Part shown: piece after piece, positions 48,552 through 57,348 of the stretch
How positions within the stretch are numbered: the first letter of the stretch is position 1
Layout: every line of letters starts with the position of its first letter
Assembly (NCBI RefSeq): GCF_015277895.1
Contig: NZ_CP063815.1
Span: forward strand, 2,356,001-2,420,000
Source: Microbacterium abyssi
GTDB taxonomy: Bacteria; Actinomycetota; Actinomycetes; Actinomycetales; Microbacteriaceae
Direction of reading: 5' to 3'
Length of the DNA: 64,000 bases
Made by a program: the position numbers and the translations under genes
The notes under the pieces: model-generated
What the model saw: the letters and a program-made list of their open reading frames with translations, nothing else
What the model was told of the DNA's origin: nothing
The model's database searches: none

Positions 48552-49043
48552 TCAGTCGCAGTTGCAGCGGCCTGCTGCGTTGCGGACCATGAAGCAGACG
48601 TCGCACACACCGTAGTCGCGCTCGGCGACCGGCGTGGACTTCGGCGCCCGCGGCGCGCTCACGCTGCTCGTTCTCGGCGTGCGGGAAGTCTTCTTCGACG
48701 ACGTGGCCACCGGCAGGAACTCGCTCGGGTGCACGGCGTAGAAGTACGGCGCGCGGCCTTCGCTGGGCTGGAGACGCAGTGGCGCCGAACCGACGACGAT
48801 CAGCTCGTCCTCCGTGAAGCCGTTGGTGTAGGTCCGGCCGATGTGCAGCGGCGCGCCCTCGCCGCGACGGATCGCCTCGATGTAGCGGCCCCGGTCGATC
48901 AGAGAAGTGATTCCGACGGCATCCACGATCGCGGTGATGAACGCATGGTTCGCAGGATCGATCCGGTGCGCACGGAGCGCTTCGGCGAGAGTTCGGTACG
49001 GGCGGGACGTGCCGGCGGGCGTAGGGCCCTGGATCTCATTCAT
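48552..49043 (-). CDS. Unknown protein with C-terminal cysteine cluster
   Basis: The 163-aa product has a helical N-terminal half and a central YFYAVHPSEFLP segment. A Ser/Thr/Pro/Lys-rich linker (about 113-140) follows, then a C-terminal CDVC...CNC arrangement (four cysteines in about 18 residues) that could bind a metal. I recognise no family. The start has AAGGA very close to the ATG. It is divergent from the ligase gene. Confidence 0.72.
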   Translation of the reverse strand: MNEIQGPTPAGTSRPYRTLAEALRAHRIDPANHAFITAIVDAVGITSLIDRGRYIEAIRRGEGAPLHIGRTYTNGFTEDELIVVGSAPLRLQPSEGRAPYFYAVHPSEFLPVATSSKKTSRTPRTSSVSAPRAPKSTPVAERDYGVCDVCFMVRNAAGRCNCD

Positions 49044-49124
49044 TCCTTAAAGGATCGCACGTCCGCGCGACTGCGGAAAGCCGACGGCCTTCCCCCTGCG
49101 GCGGACCCGGGCCAGGATGGCCCT

Positions 49125-50168
49125 ATGCGCTATGAGATCCCCGCACCGATGCTCGCGAAGGCCGCGGCGGCCGTCCCGGATCCGGCGAAGACGCCCGGCG
49201 GGATGCTGTTCGAGCCGAAGTGGGACGGCTTCCGCGGGCTCATCGCGTGGGACGGCGACACCGTCGAGATCGGCTCGCGCGGCGCGAAGCCGCTCACGCG
49301 CTACTTCCCCGAGCTCGTCGAGGCCCTGCCGCAGATCCTCCCCGAGCCGTGCCTGCTCGACGGCGAGATCGTCGTCGCCACCGGCGAGCCGGGCTCGCAG
49401 CGTCTGGACTGGGAGGCGCTCAGCCAGCGCATCCATCCCGCGGCATCCCGCGTCGCCCTTCTCGCTGAGGAGACCCCGGCGATGTTCATCGCCTTCGATC
49501 TGCTCGCGCTCGGCGAGGAGATGCTGCTCGACGAGCCGTTCCACCAGCGCCGCGCGCGCCTCGAGGAGCTGCTCGAAGGGGCGCGGCATCCGCTTCATCT
49601 CACCCGCACGACGACGGATCATGCGATCGCGAAGCAGTGGCTCGAAGAGTTCGAGGGCGCCGGACTCGACGGCGTCGTCGCCAAGCCGCTCGACCAGCCG
49701 TACGCACCGGGTAAGCGCACTCTGATCAAGGTCAAGCACGCGCGCACCGCGGATGTCGTCGCGCTCGGCTACCGCATCCACAAATCCGGGACCGGCGTCG
49801 GTTCCCTCCTCGTCGGCCTGTACGACGGCGACGGGAACCTGCGGCAGGTAGGCGGCGTCGCAGCGTGGAGCGACAAGAGGCGTCAGGAGCTCGTGGACGA
49901 ACTCGCGCCGCTCGTGGAGCGCGACGAGTCCGGCGACGCAGTGAAGGGTGAGGGCGAACGCAGTCGCTTCACCGGGGCGAAGGACGTGTCGTTCGTGCGG
50001 CTGCGGCCCGAGCGGGTGCTCGAGGTGCGCTACGACCAGCTCGAGGGCGCGCGCTTTCGTCACACGGTGCAGTTCGAACGCTGGCGTCCCGATCGCGAGG
50101 CGCGCTCGTGCACGTACGACCAGCTCGACACCGTCGCCGGCTACGACCTCGCCGACGTCCTGGCCTGA
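49125..50168 (+). CDS. ATP-dependent DNA ligase, LigC type
   Basis: The 347-aa ligase has the adenylated Lys32 in EPKWDGFRG, the RGAKPLTRYFPE and LLDGEIVV motifs, EGLVVAK-like LDGVVAKPLD and KVKHARTADVV, then an OB-fold domain to the end. It lacks polymerase and nuclease domains, so it is LigC rather than LigD. The convergent neighbour encodes a LigD-type polymerase, the same pairing as mycobacterial LigC1 and Prim-PolC, which have been tied to excision repair. No Ku gene is in the window. Confidence 0.94.
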   Translation: MRYEIPAPMLAKAAAAVPDPAKTPGGMLFEPKWDGFRGLIAWDGDTVEIGSRGAKPLTRYFPELVEALPQILPEPCLLDGEIVVATGEPGSQRLDWEALSQRIHPAASRVALLAEETPAMFIAFDLLALGEEMLLDEPFHQRRARLEELLEGARHPLHLTRTTTDHAIAKQWLEEFEGAGLDGVVAKPLDQPYAPGKRTLIKVKHARTADVVALGYRIHKSGTGVGSLLVGLYDGDGNLRQVGGVAAWSDKRRQELVDELAPLVERDESGDAVKGEGERSRFTGAKDVSFVRLRPERVLEVRYDQLEGARFRHTVQFERWRPDREARSCTYDQLDTVAGYDLADVLA

Positions 50169-50174
50169 GCGGCG

Positions 50175-51254
50175 TCAGCCGTCGATCCGGTTGCCCTCGG
50201 CATCCCAGTTCTCGGCGACCCGTTTGCTCGGCTGCACGCGCGGCGGCTCACCTGGCATCTTGGGGAACTCCGGCGGGAACGACAGCTCGCCGAGGCCGTT
50301 CTCGAGATCCCGCTCCCACCAGCCCAGCAGCGTGTCGACGCGGCCGGGCTCGTCCTGCATCCGCGCCCACGGGTCGCCGATGTCCGCGAGCCGGGCAGGG
50401 ATGCTGCGCACCGTGAATGCCATGGGGTCCACGTCGTCGAGCTCGTCCCACTCGACCGGCGTCGAGACGGTCGCCGCGGGCAGCGCGCGCGGGCTGTAAG
50501 CACCCGCCATCGTGCGGTCGCGGTTGGCCTGGTTGAAATCGATGAAGATGCGCTCGCCGCGCTCTTCCTTCCACCAGTTCATCGTGACCCGCTCCGGCAT
50601 CCGGCGTTCCAGCTCGCGCCCGGCCGCGATGACCGCGTGACGGACGTCGAGGAACTCGTGCGTCGGCTCGATCGGGCAGAACACGTGCAGCCCGCGGTTG
50701 CCGCTGGTCTTGATGAACGGCTCGAGGTCGGCCTCCCGCAGCACCTCGCGCAGGCCGTGGGCGGCGGCGACGGCGTCCTTGAAATCGGTGCCCGGTTGCG
50801 GGTCGAGGTCGATGCGCAGCTCGACCGGATTGTCGGTGTCGTCGGCCAGCGACGCCCACGGGTGGAACACGATCGTGTTCATCTGCACGGCCCAGACGAT
50901 CGCGCTCGGCCGGTTCAGGACGATCTGCGGATGCTGGCGCCCGCTGTTGTACGTGACGGTCACCGCGTCCACGAAGTCGGGGGTGCCCTTGGGCGGATTC
51001 TTCGAGAAGAAGGCCTCCGATCCCGGCGTCACGCCGCTGCGGAAACGCTCGAGCGACACCGGGCGGTGCCCGTTCGCGTTCAGGAAGGGCGTGGCCACGG
51101 TCTGCACGTAGTCGGCGAACTCGGCCTTCGTGATCCCGTCGTCCCCGGAGCCGGTCGCAGCGGCCGGCCAGATGACCTTGTTCGGGCTGGAGAGGTCGAC
51201 GTCGCGGTCGCCTTCGGGGTCGGAGACCGTCAGTGTCACGCGTTCGGAGGCCAT
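50175..51254 (-). CDS. LigD-type primase-polymerase (Prim-PolC / PolDom)
   Basis: This 359-aa archaeo-eukaryotic-primase-fold enzyme has the catalytic aspartates in LRIDLDPQPG, KTSGNRGLHVF, the SPNKVIWP start and NPPKGTPDFVDAV. As a stand-alone domain it fills short DNA gaps, often preferring ribonucleotides. It ends 6 bases from the convergent LigC gene, so the two probably act together. The ATG at 51254 begins the family-conserved part. Confidence 0.94.
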   Translation of the reverse strand: MASERVTLTVSDPEGDRDVDLSSPNKVIWPAAATGSGDDGITKAEFADYVQTVATPFLNANGHRPVSLERFRSGVTPGSEAFFSKNPPKGTPDFVDAVTVTYNSGRQHPQIVLNRPSAIVWAVQMNTIVFHPWASLADDTDNPVELRIDLDPQPGTDFKDAVAAAHGLREVLREADLEPFIKTSGNRGLHVFCPIEPTHEFLDVRHAVIAAGRELERRMPERVTMNWWKEERGERIFIDFNQANRDRTMAGAYSPRALPAATVSTPVEWDELDDVDPMAFTVRSIPARLADIGDPWARMQDEPGRVDTLLGWWERDLENGLGELSFPPEFPKMPGEPPRVQPSKRVAENWDAEGNRIDG

Positions 51255-51306
51255 GCTCCGACCCTATGGGCGCATGGCGTTCGACGGTAGGGGTGAGTCG
51301 GCGGGA

Positions 51307-52464
51307 CTACTCGCTCACATCGACCGCGCGCACCAGCACGGCACCGAGCGCCGAGCGGTCCACGATGATCGACGGTCCGGCTGAATCGACGATCACGCCG
51401 GCCAGCTCACTGTGGCCGGAAAGCACCTTCGCGAGCTGCTCGGGCGAGAACGGCATCGGCTTGTCGCCACGGCCGAGCGCGACGATCTCGAGCGGATGCG
51501 AGAACAACTGCAGGAGGCGTCGGCCGTCGGTGGTCTGCGCCTCGGCGATGCCGACCTGGCCGTTGCCGCTGCCATCGTTCACAGCGACCCACATCTTGGC
51601 CGTCGCGAGCGCGTCGCCGACCTTCTGCGCGGAGCCCTCTTCACGCGGAGCAGCGAGGAGCATCTTGATCGTCATGTCGACGTCGGCCTGCTCGAGCGCC
51701 TTCGAGAGGACCTCCACCGGGAACACGGCGCGATGCACGCCCGAGGCGTTGTCGAGGATGAGACCGGCGAAGCTGCCCGTCACGACCTGATGGAGCACCG
51801 CGGTCACCGGTTGCGCGATCGCCGACGTCGCGGTCGGCTCGGTCTCGCGCTGCACGGATTCGCGCACCGCCTCGGCGGAGCTGAACGCCAGCATGTAGCT
51901 GCGTTCGCCGTCGCGGACCACCGCGATCGACAGGGGCTTGCCCTCGGCGAGCTGCGTACGGGCGTCGCCGTGGACGCGCAGGTAGAGGTGGTTCTGCATC
52001 ATCTGACGCAGAACCCCGATGAGCTGCTCGTTGGTCGCGCCCTCCTCGAGCTCGGCGAGGGCCGCACGGAGCAGCACGTTGTCCTTCATGCCCGGGACCG
52101 ACTCGGTCTGCTCCGGCGGGAGGGCCGGAGCCAGCGGCAGCGCGCGCTTCTGCGGGGTCTGGGGCGGCTGCGGAGCCTGACGAGCGGATGCCGTCGTCTG
52201 CGGTACTGCGGCACGGGGGGCGGGGGCGGCCGCATCCGGATCCGGAAGCGCCACTTCGGGCCCAGCGGCGGCGCCGACGCCGCGGAAGGCCTGAACGGAG
52301 ATGCCGACCTCCGGGATGCCAGCCTCGGGGACTCCGCTCTCGGATGCGAGCTCGCTCGTGGGCTGCTCGGCGTCGGGAGTGTCCTCCGCAGCATCCGCCT
52401 CGATCGGCGTCTGCGACTCGGAAGGTGCGTCGTCGGTCTTCTTGCGGCGGGAGAACAGAGCCAT
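51307..52464 (-). CDS. SseB-domain protein
   Basis: The 385-aa product starts with a basic MALFSRRKK and a low-complexity Ala/Pro/Glu-rich stretch (about 10-125). Two SseB-like alpha/beta domains follow (about 130-270 and 275-385; for example LRAALAELEEGATNEQ and FSPEQLAKVLSGHSELAG). SseB-domain proteins are common in actinobacteria and their role is unclear. The ATG at 52464 is chosen because an upstream extension of 19 residues lacks similarity. Confidence 0.8.
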   Translation of the reverse strand: MALFSRRKKTDDAPSESQTPIEADAAEDTPDAEQPTSELASESGVPEAGIPEVGISVQAFRGVGAAAGPEVALPDPDAAAPAPRAAVPQTTASARQAPQPPQTPQKRALPLAPALPPEQTESVPGMKDNVLLRAALAELEEGATNEQLIGVLRQMMQNHLYLRVHGDARTQLAEGKPLSIAVVRDGERSYMLAFSSAEAVRESVQRETEPTATSAIAQPVTAVLHQVVTGSFAGLILDNASGVHRAVFPVEVLSKALEQADVDMTIKMLLAAPREEGSAQKVGDALATAKMWVAVNDGSGNGQVGIAEAQTTDGRRLLQLFSHPLEIVALGRGDKPMPFSPEQLAKVLSGHSELAGVIVDSAGPSIIVDRSALGAVLVRAVDVSE

Positions 52465-52556
52465 ATCGCTCAGCCTAACGCGGCGTGCTCCAGCGCAGGC
52501 ATCCGCACGGGCCTCACTCACGATCGGTGACGACCGACGGCCCGTAGCATGGGCCC

Positions 52557-53939
52557 ATGGCAGCCCGGGAGAAGCTCTCTGACATCGTGACGTCGTTCCT
52601 CGACATCGTGCACGATCGGCTGGTCAGCGACAGACGCGGCGCGGTCGCCGATTACATCCCGCAGCTGGCGGATGCCGACCCGGAACTGTTCGGGATCGCT
52701 CTGTGCGGGCTCAACGGCCGCGTGTACGAGAGCGGGGACACCGGGGTGGAGTTCACGATCCAGTCGGTCTCGAAGCCGTTCGTGTATTCGCTCGCGCTCG
52801 ACGACCAGGGGCTCGATGCCGTCCACGACCGGGTCGGCGCTGAACCCAGCGGCGAGGCGTTCAACTCCGTGAAGCTCGAAGCCGGCACCGGACGCCCGCC
52901 GAACCCCATGGTCAATGCGGGTGCGATCGTCACGACGTCGCTCGTGTCCGGCCGCTCTGCCGAGGATCGCTTCGCTCGCATCCTCTCCCGCCTCAGCGCT
53001 TTCGCCGGCCGCGACCTGAGCGTCGATGACGCCGTACTCGCCTCCGAGCAGGCATCGGGCGACCGCAATCGGGCGCTGGCCTACCTCATGCACGGGGCCG
53101 GCTCGCTCACCTCCCCCGTCCTGGATACGCTCGACACCTACTTCCGGCAGTGCTCGGTGCTCGTCACGGCGCGCGACATCGCCGTGATGGGCGCGACGCT
53201 CGCGAACGGCGGCGTCAATCCGGTCACCGGGCAGCGCGTGACAAGCGCGGAGACCTGTCAGCACGTCATGACGATCATGGCCACCTGCGGCATGTACGAC
53301 TACGCCGGCGAATGGCTGCTGCGGGCGGGGCTTCCGGCGAAGTCGGGAGTCGCTGGCGGACTCGTGGCGAGCTCACCCGGCGAGTTCGGGCTCGGTCTGT
53401 TCAGCCCGCGCCTCGACGCCAGCGGTGCGAGCGTGCGCGGCGTCGCGGCCGCCCAGCAGCTCGCGACGAGGTTCGGACTCCACGTGCTGCACCGTCCTCT
53501 AACGCTGTCGGCTTCGGAGGTGATGGCCGCGAACGACGAGCTCGCAGCGGGCTTGGGCGCGGAGCAGGATGCCGTCGCCGCACAGCTCCTTCAGGAGAAC
53601 GCCGACGACCTCGCGGTGTGGCGCCTGCGCGGCTACATCGACTTCGACGGCGCGGAGCGCCTGCTGCTGGATCTGGACGCCTGGCTCGAGGCGCGACCGA
53701 CCGATCGCGATTCCCCTGCCGTGATCGTCCTCGACCTGACCGAGGTGACGCAGCTGCAGTCCGTCGCGGTCTGGATGCTCGCCGCTCTCGCCACCTGGTG
53801 CCGTGCGCGGGGCATGCGTGTCATCGCCAGCGACCCGCAGGGCCGCAGCCTGGGTGTCGCGGGCCTGTCGCAATCGGCCGACTTCGACGACGCCGTCCGC
53901 GATGCCGCAGCGATGGCGGGCGCGACCGCGGACGACTGA
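52557..53939 (+). CDS. glsA: Glutaminase with C-terminal STAS domain
   Basis: The 460-aa product has a serine-dependent glutaminase domain (about 1-305) with QSVSKPF (nucleophile Ser and paired Lys), GRPPNPMVNAGAI and GLPAKSGVAGG. It is followed by a STAS domain (about 350-445, with VIVLDLTEVTQLQSVAV). The enzyme releases ammonia and glutamate from glutamine, and the STAS part may bind a partner or nucleotide. It is divergent from the SseB gene and ends 4 bases from the convergent helicase gene. Confidence 0.94.
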   Translation: MAAREKLSDIVTSFLDIVHDRLVSDRRGAVADYIPQLADADPELFGIALCGLNGRVYESGDTGVEFTIQSVSKPFVYSLALDDQGLDAVHDRVGAEPSGEAFNSVKLEAGTGRPPNPMVNAGAIVTTSLVSGRSAEDRFARILSRLSAFAGRDLSVDDAVLASEQASGDRNRALAYLMHGAGSLTSPVLDTLDTYFRQCSVLVTARDIAVMGATLANGGVNPVTGQRVTSAETCQHVMTIMATCGMYDYAGEWLLRAGLPAKSGVAGGLVASSPGEFGLGLFSPRLDASGASVRGVAAAQQLATRFGLHVLHRPLTLSASEVMAANDELAAGLGAEQDAVAAQLLQENADDLAVWRLRGYIDFDGAERLLLDLDAWLEARPTDRDSPAVIVLDLTEVTQLQSVAVWMLAALATWCRARGMRVIASDPQGRSLGVAGLSQSADFDDAVRDAAAMAGATADD

Positions 53940-53943
53940 CGCC

Positions 53944-56418
53944 TCAGAGCTTCTCGATCGGGGCGATCTTGATGAGGAGCTTCTTGAGACCGGCCGAGTC
54001 GAAGCGCACGTGGGCGATGCGCTTCGCGCCCTCGCCGGTGACGGCGTCGACCCGCCCGTCACCGAAGTCGTCGTGGCGGATGCGGTCGCCCTGGGCGAGT
54101 TCGAGATCGCCGTTGTCGCGCACCTTGCCGGTGACCTTGTTCGGGAACTTGTCCATCGATGTCGACAGCGGTTTGAGGGAGTCCCGCGGCGGCAGCTTCT
54201 TGACGCCGAAGCGGTCGCCGCCGGAACCCGAGCCGTACCCGCCGGAGCCGGAGCCGAACCCGCCGGACCGTCGGCCGTTGAGCGCGCGCGACTGCATTCC
54301 GCCGCGCGAGTTCACGTCTCCTGGCGACTGCCGCCAGTCGACGAGCTCTGCGGGGATCTCCTGCAGGAACCGGCTCGGCATCGCCACCGACACCTCGCCG
54401 AACTGCGCGCGGGTCATCGCGAGCGACAGGTGCAGGCGCTTGCGGGCGCGGGTGATGCCGACGTAGAACAGCCGGCGCTCCTCCTGCGGGCCGCCCGGCT
54501 CCCCGGCGGAGATCCGGTGCGGGATGAGGTCCTCCTCGACGCCGGTGACGAACACGGCGTCGTATTCGAGGCCCTTGGCCGTGTGCATCGTCATCATCGA
54601 CACAGAGCCGGATTCGTCGTCGAGGTCGTCGGCGTCGGAGACCAGCGCCACCTCGGTGAGGAAGTCGGCGATCGTGCCCTCGGGATTGTTGCGTGCGAAG
54701 TCGCGGGCGACGGCGACGAACTCATCGAGGTTCTCGACGCGCGCCTCGTCCTGTGGATCTCGGCTCGCGCGCAGCGCGTCGAGGTATCCGCTCTTGGAGA
54801 GCAGCAGGCTGAGCCCGTCGGCCACGACCGTGGGCGCGGGCACCTCGCCGGATGCCGGCAGCATCAGCTCGGTCGCCTCCTTCAGCACGGCATCCAGCTG
54901 TGCGATCCCGGCCTGGATCTTCGGCCCGACGCCGAGCTCGGCCGGCACGGACAGAGCATCGCGGAAGGTGATGCCGTGGTCTTCGGCGAAGCGCGCGATG
55001 GCTGTCTCGGTGACGTCTCCGATGCCGCGGCGGGGCTTGTTGAGGATGCGGCGCACCGACATCTCGTCGGCGGGGTTGGCCACCGAGATCAAGTAGGCCA
55101 GGGCGTCCTTGATCTCGGCGCGCTCGTAGAACTTCGTGCCGCCCATGATCTTGTACGGCACGGCCGAGCGGATGAAGATCTCCTCCAGCGCACGAGACTG
55201 CGAGTTCGTGCGGTAGAACACCGCCATCTCGGAGTACGGCATTCCTGCACGGCGCAGCGTCTCGACCTCATCGGCGACGAACTGCGCCTCGTCGTGCTGC
55301 GAGTACCCGGTGAACCCGACGATCCTGTCGCCGTCGCCGCGGTCGCTCCACAGCTTCTTGTCCTTGCGGTCGAAGTTGTGCCCGATCACGGCGTTCGCGG
55401 CCGAGAGGATGTTCTGCGTCGATCGGTAGTTCTGCTCGAGCAGCACGACCCTGGCTCCCGGGAAGTCGCGCTCGAACTCGCTGATGTTGCGGATGTCGGC
55501 GCCGCGGAACGCGTAGATCGACTGGTCCGAGTCGCCGACCACCGTCAGCGAGGCGCCCTCCAGTTCAGGCGCTGTCTCGGGCTCGAAGATCATCATGCCG
55601 TTCGAGGCATACGGGTCGGGCGCTTCGGCTGAAACCGGGCGAGTGAGCTCATGGATGAGCGCGTACTGGGCGTGGTTGGTGTCTTGGTACTCGTCGACGA
55701 GGATGTGCCGGAACCGCCGCCGATACGTGTCGGCGACCTTGGGGAAGGCGCGGAAGAGGTACACGGTCTGGCCGATGAGGTCATCGAAGTCGAACGCGTT
55801 CGCCTTGCGCAGCTGCCGCTGGTAATCGGCGAAGATCTCGACGAACTTGCGTTCGGCGGGGTCGCTCATGTTCGCGTCGCGCGCGTACGACTCGGAGTCC
55901 TGCAGCTCGTTCTTGAGCTTCGAGATGCGTGACTGCACGGATGCCGGCGTCAGCCCGTAGGCGTCGGCCTCGTGCTCTTTGACCAGGCGCTTGAGCAGCG
56001 CGCGCGAGTCGCCGGAGTCGTAGATGGTGAACGACTTGGTGAACCCGAACTGCTCGGCCTCGCGGCGCAGGATCCGCACGCACGCGGAGTGGAACGTCGA
56101 GATCCACATGCCGCGGGATGCCTCGCCGACGAGTTGCTCGACGCGTTCGCGCATCTCGCCCGCCGCCTTGTTCGTGAACGTGATGGCGAGGATCTGACTG
56201 GGCCACGCCTCGCGCCCGCGCAGCAGCGACGCGATGCGGCGGGTGAGCACGCTCGTCTTGCCCGAGCCGGCTCCGGCGACGATGAGCAGCGCGGGGCCGC
56301 GGTAGGTCACGGCGGCGAGCTGCTGCGGGTTGAGACCCGAGAGCAGGTCGTCCTGGTCGTGCGCTCCGGAAGCGCGCGGGCCTGAGGTGGACGGGACGAT
56401 GAGAGGGGCTTCGGTCAT
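53944..56418 (-). CDS. pcrA: ATP-dependent DNA helicase PcrA/UvrD
   Basis: This 824-aa superfamily 1A helicase has the Q-motif (GLNPQQLAAV), motif I AGAGSGKTS, motif II DEYQDTNH, VGDSDQSIYAFRGA, LEQNYRST, and the C-terminal HTAKGLEYDAVFV. A Gly/Ser-rich linker (about 720-750) leads to the Tudor-like domain seen in PcrA, ending with LIKIAPIEKL. It unwinds DNA in excision repair and removes RecA and stalled RNA polymerase. Confidence 0.97.
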   Translation of the reverse strand: MTEAPLIVPSTSGPRASGAHDQDDLLSGLNPQQLAAVTYRGPALLIVAGAGSGKTSVLTRRIASLLRGREAWPSQILAITFTNKAAGEMRERVEQLVGEASRGMWISTFHSACVRILRREAEQFGFTKSFTIYDSGDSRALLKRLVKEHEADAYGLTPASVQSRISKLKNELQDSESYARDANMSDPAERKFVEIFADYQRQLRKANAFDFDDLIGQTVYLFRAFPKVADTYRRRFRHILVDEYQDTNHAQYALIHELTRPVSAEAPDPYASNGMMIFEPETAPELEGASLTVVGDSDQSIYAFRGADIRNISEFERDFPGARVVLLEQNYRSTQNILSAANAVIGHNFDRKDKKLWSDRGDGDRIVGFTGYSQHDEAQFVADEVETLRRAGMPYSEMAVFYRTNSQSRALEEIFIRSAVPYKIMGGTKFYERAEIKDALAYLISVANPADEMSVRRILNKPRRGIGDVTETAIARFAEDHGITFRDALSVPAELGVGPKIQAGIAQLDAVLKEATELMLPASGEVPAPTVVADGLSLLLSKSGYLDALRASRDPQDEARVENLDEFVAVARDFARNNPEGTIADFLTEVALVSDADDLDDESGSVSMMTMHTAKGLEYDAVFVTGVEEDLIPHRISAGEPGGPQEERRLFYVGITRARKRLHLSLAMTRAQFGEVSVAMPSRFLQEIPAELVDWRQSPGDVNSRGGMQSRALNGRRSGGFGSGSGGYGSGSGGDRFGVKKLPPRDSLKPLSTSMDKFPNKVTGKVRDNGDLELAQGDRIRHDDFGDGRVDAVTGEGAKRIAHVRFDSAGLKKLLIKIAPIEKL

Positions 56419-56479
56419 GGCCCTTCGAGTCTAGGCTGGGCCGCAGACACCCGGTTGCGATCCGCCTCAGGAGGACGAC

Positions 56480-56875
56480 ATGATCAGCGATCTGCAGGAG
56501 CACGAGTGCCGCGAGCTGCTCACCAGCACCACGGTGGGCCGAATCGGCTTCCTCACGGATGAGCGCATCCAGATCTTCCCCGTGAACTATGCGATGTCAG
56601 AGGGCGATCTCGTAATCCGCACCTCGTCCGATGGCATCCTGCGCCGACTGGCGGATGACGATTCGCCGGCAGCCTTCGAGATCGACTATCACGACGACCT
56701 CGCGGGGACGGGGTGGAGCGTCCTGATGCACGGCCGACTCTCCCTGCTCGCCGTAGAGGACGTCCCCGCATCCGTCGGGCGCGTCTCGCCGTGGGCGGGC
56801 GACGAACGCGCGACGCCGCTGCGGTTCGCCATCGAGAGCATCACCGGCCGGCGCGCGCGGCGCGACCGGCACTGA
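56480..56875 (+). CDS. Pyridoxamine-5-phosphate-oxidase-fold flavin-binding protein
   Basis: The 131-aa product has a split-barrel PPOX fold: VGRIGFLTDERIQIFPVNYA, FEIDYHDDLAGTGWSVLMHG and a C-terminal ESITGRRARR. Such small proteins bind FMN or F420 in actinobacteria, but the reaction is unknown. GGAGGACGAC precedes the ATG. It is divergent from pcrA and 14 bases before the yccF-like gene. Confidence 0.88.
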   Translation: MISDLQEHECRELLTSTTVGRIGFLTDERIQIFPVNYAMSEGDLVIRTSSDGILRRLADDDSPAAFEIDYHDDLAGTGWSVLMHGRLSLLAVEDVPASVGRVSPWAGDERATPLRFAIESITGRRARRDRH

Positions 56876-56889
56876 CGAAGGAGCACTTC

Positions 56890-57285
56890 ATGCGCACGAT
56901 CCTCAACATCATCTGGGTGGTCTTCGCCGGTTGGGCGCTGTTCCTCGGCTATGTCGTCGCCGGCATCCTGCTGTGCATCCCGATCCTCACGATCCCCTGG
57001 GCGATCGCGTCGTTCCGTCTCGCCGGCTACGCGCTCTGGCCGTTCGGGCGGCAAGTCGTCGACAAGCCGAGATCCGGTGCCGCAGCATTTCTCGGCAACA
57101 TCGTCTGGGTCGTTCTGGCCGGCTGGTGGCTCGCGATCGCACACATCATCTCGGGACTCGCGCTGTGCATCACGATCATCGGCATCCCGATGGCGATCGC
57201 CGACTTCAAGATGGTGCCGATCTCGCTCATGCCGCTCGGCAAGGACGTCGTCTCCACCCGTCGCGGGCCGTTCGACGCGAAGTAG
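56890..57285 (+). CDS. YccF-domain inner membrane protein
   Basis: The 131-aa protein carries two copies of the YccF repeat (about 3-58 and 65-120), each with an N-terminal NI(I/V)WVV(F/L)AGW helix and a second GI(L)LC-I-PI-TIP type helix ending in FR/FK. The role of the family is unknown. It probably shares a transcript with the preceding PPOX-fold gene, ending at the hairpin at 57300. Confidence 0.9.
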   Translation: MRTILNIIWVVFAGWALFLGYVVAGILLCIPILTIPWAIASFRLAGYALWPFGRQVVDKPRSGAAAFLGNIVWVVLAGWWLAIAHIISGLALCITIIGIPMAIADFKMVPISLMPLGKDVVSTRRGPFDAK

Positions 57286-57299
57286 TGCGTCGGGCGAAC

Positions 57300-57340
57300 G
57301 GCGAAGGCGCGTGGAGCGATCGGCCCCACGCGCCTTCGCC
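57300..57340. terminator. Terminator between the yccF-like gene and the lamin-tail gene
   Basis: GGCGAAGGCGCGTGG and CCACGCGCCTTCGCC form a 15-bp stem with an 11-base loop between two convergent genes. It can serve both directions. Confidence 0.85.
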
Positions 57341-57348
57341 TGGTCAGG

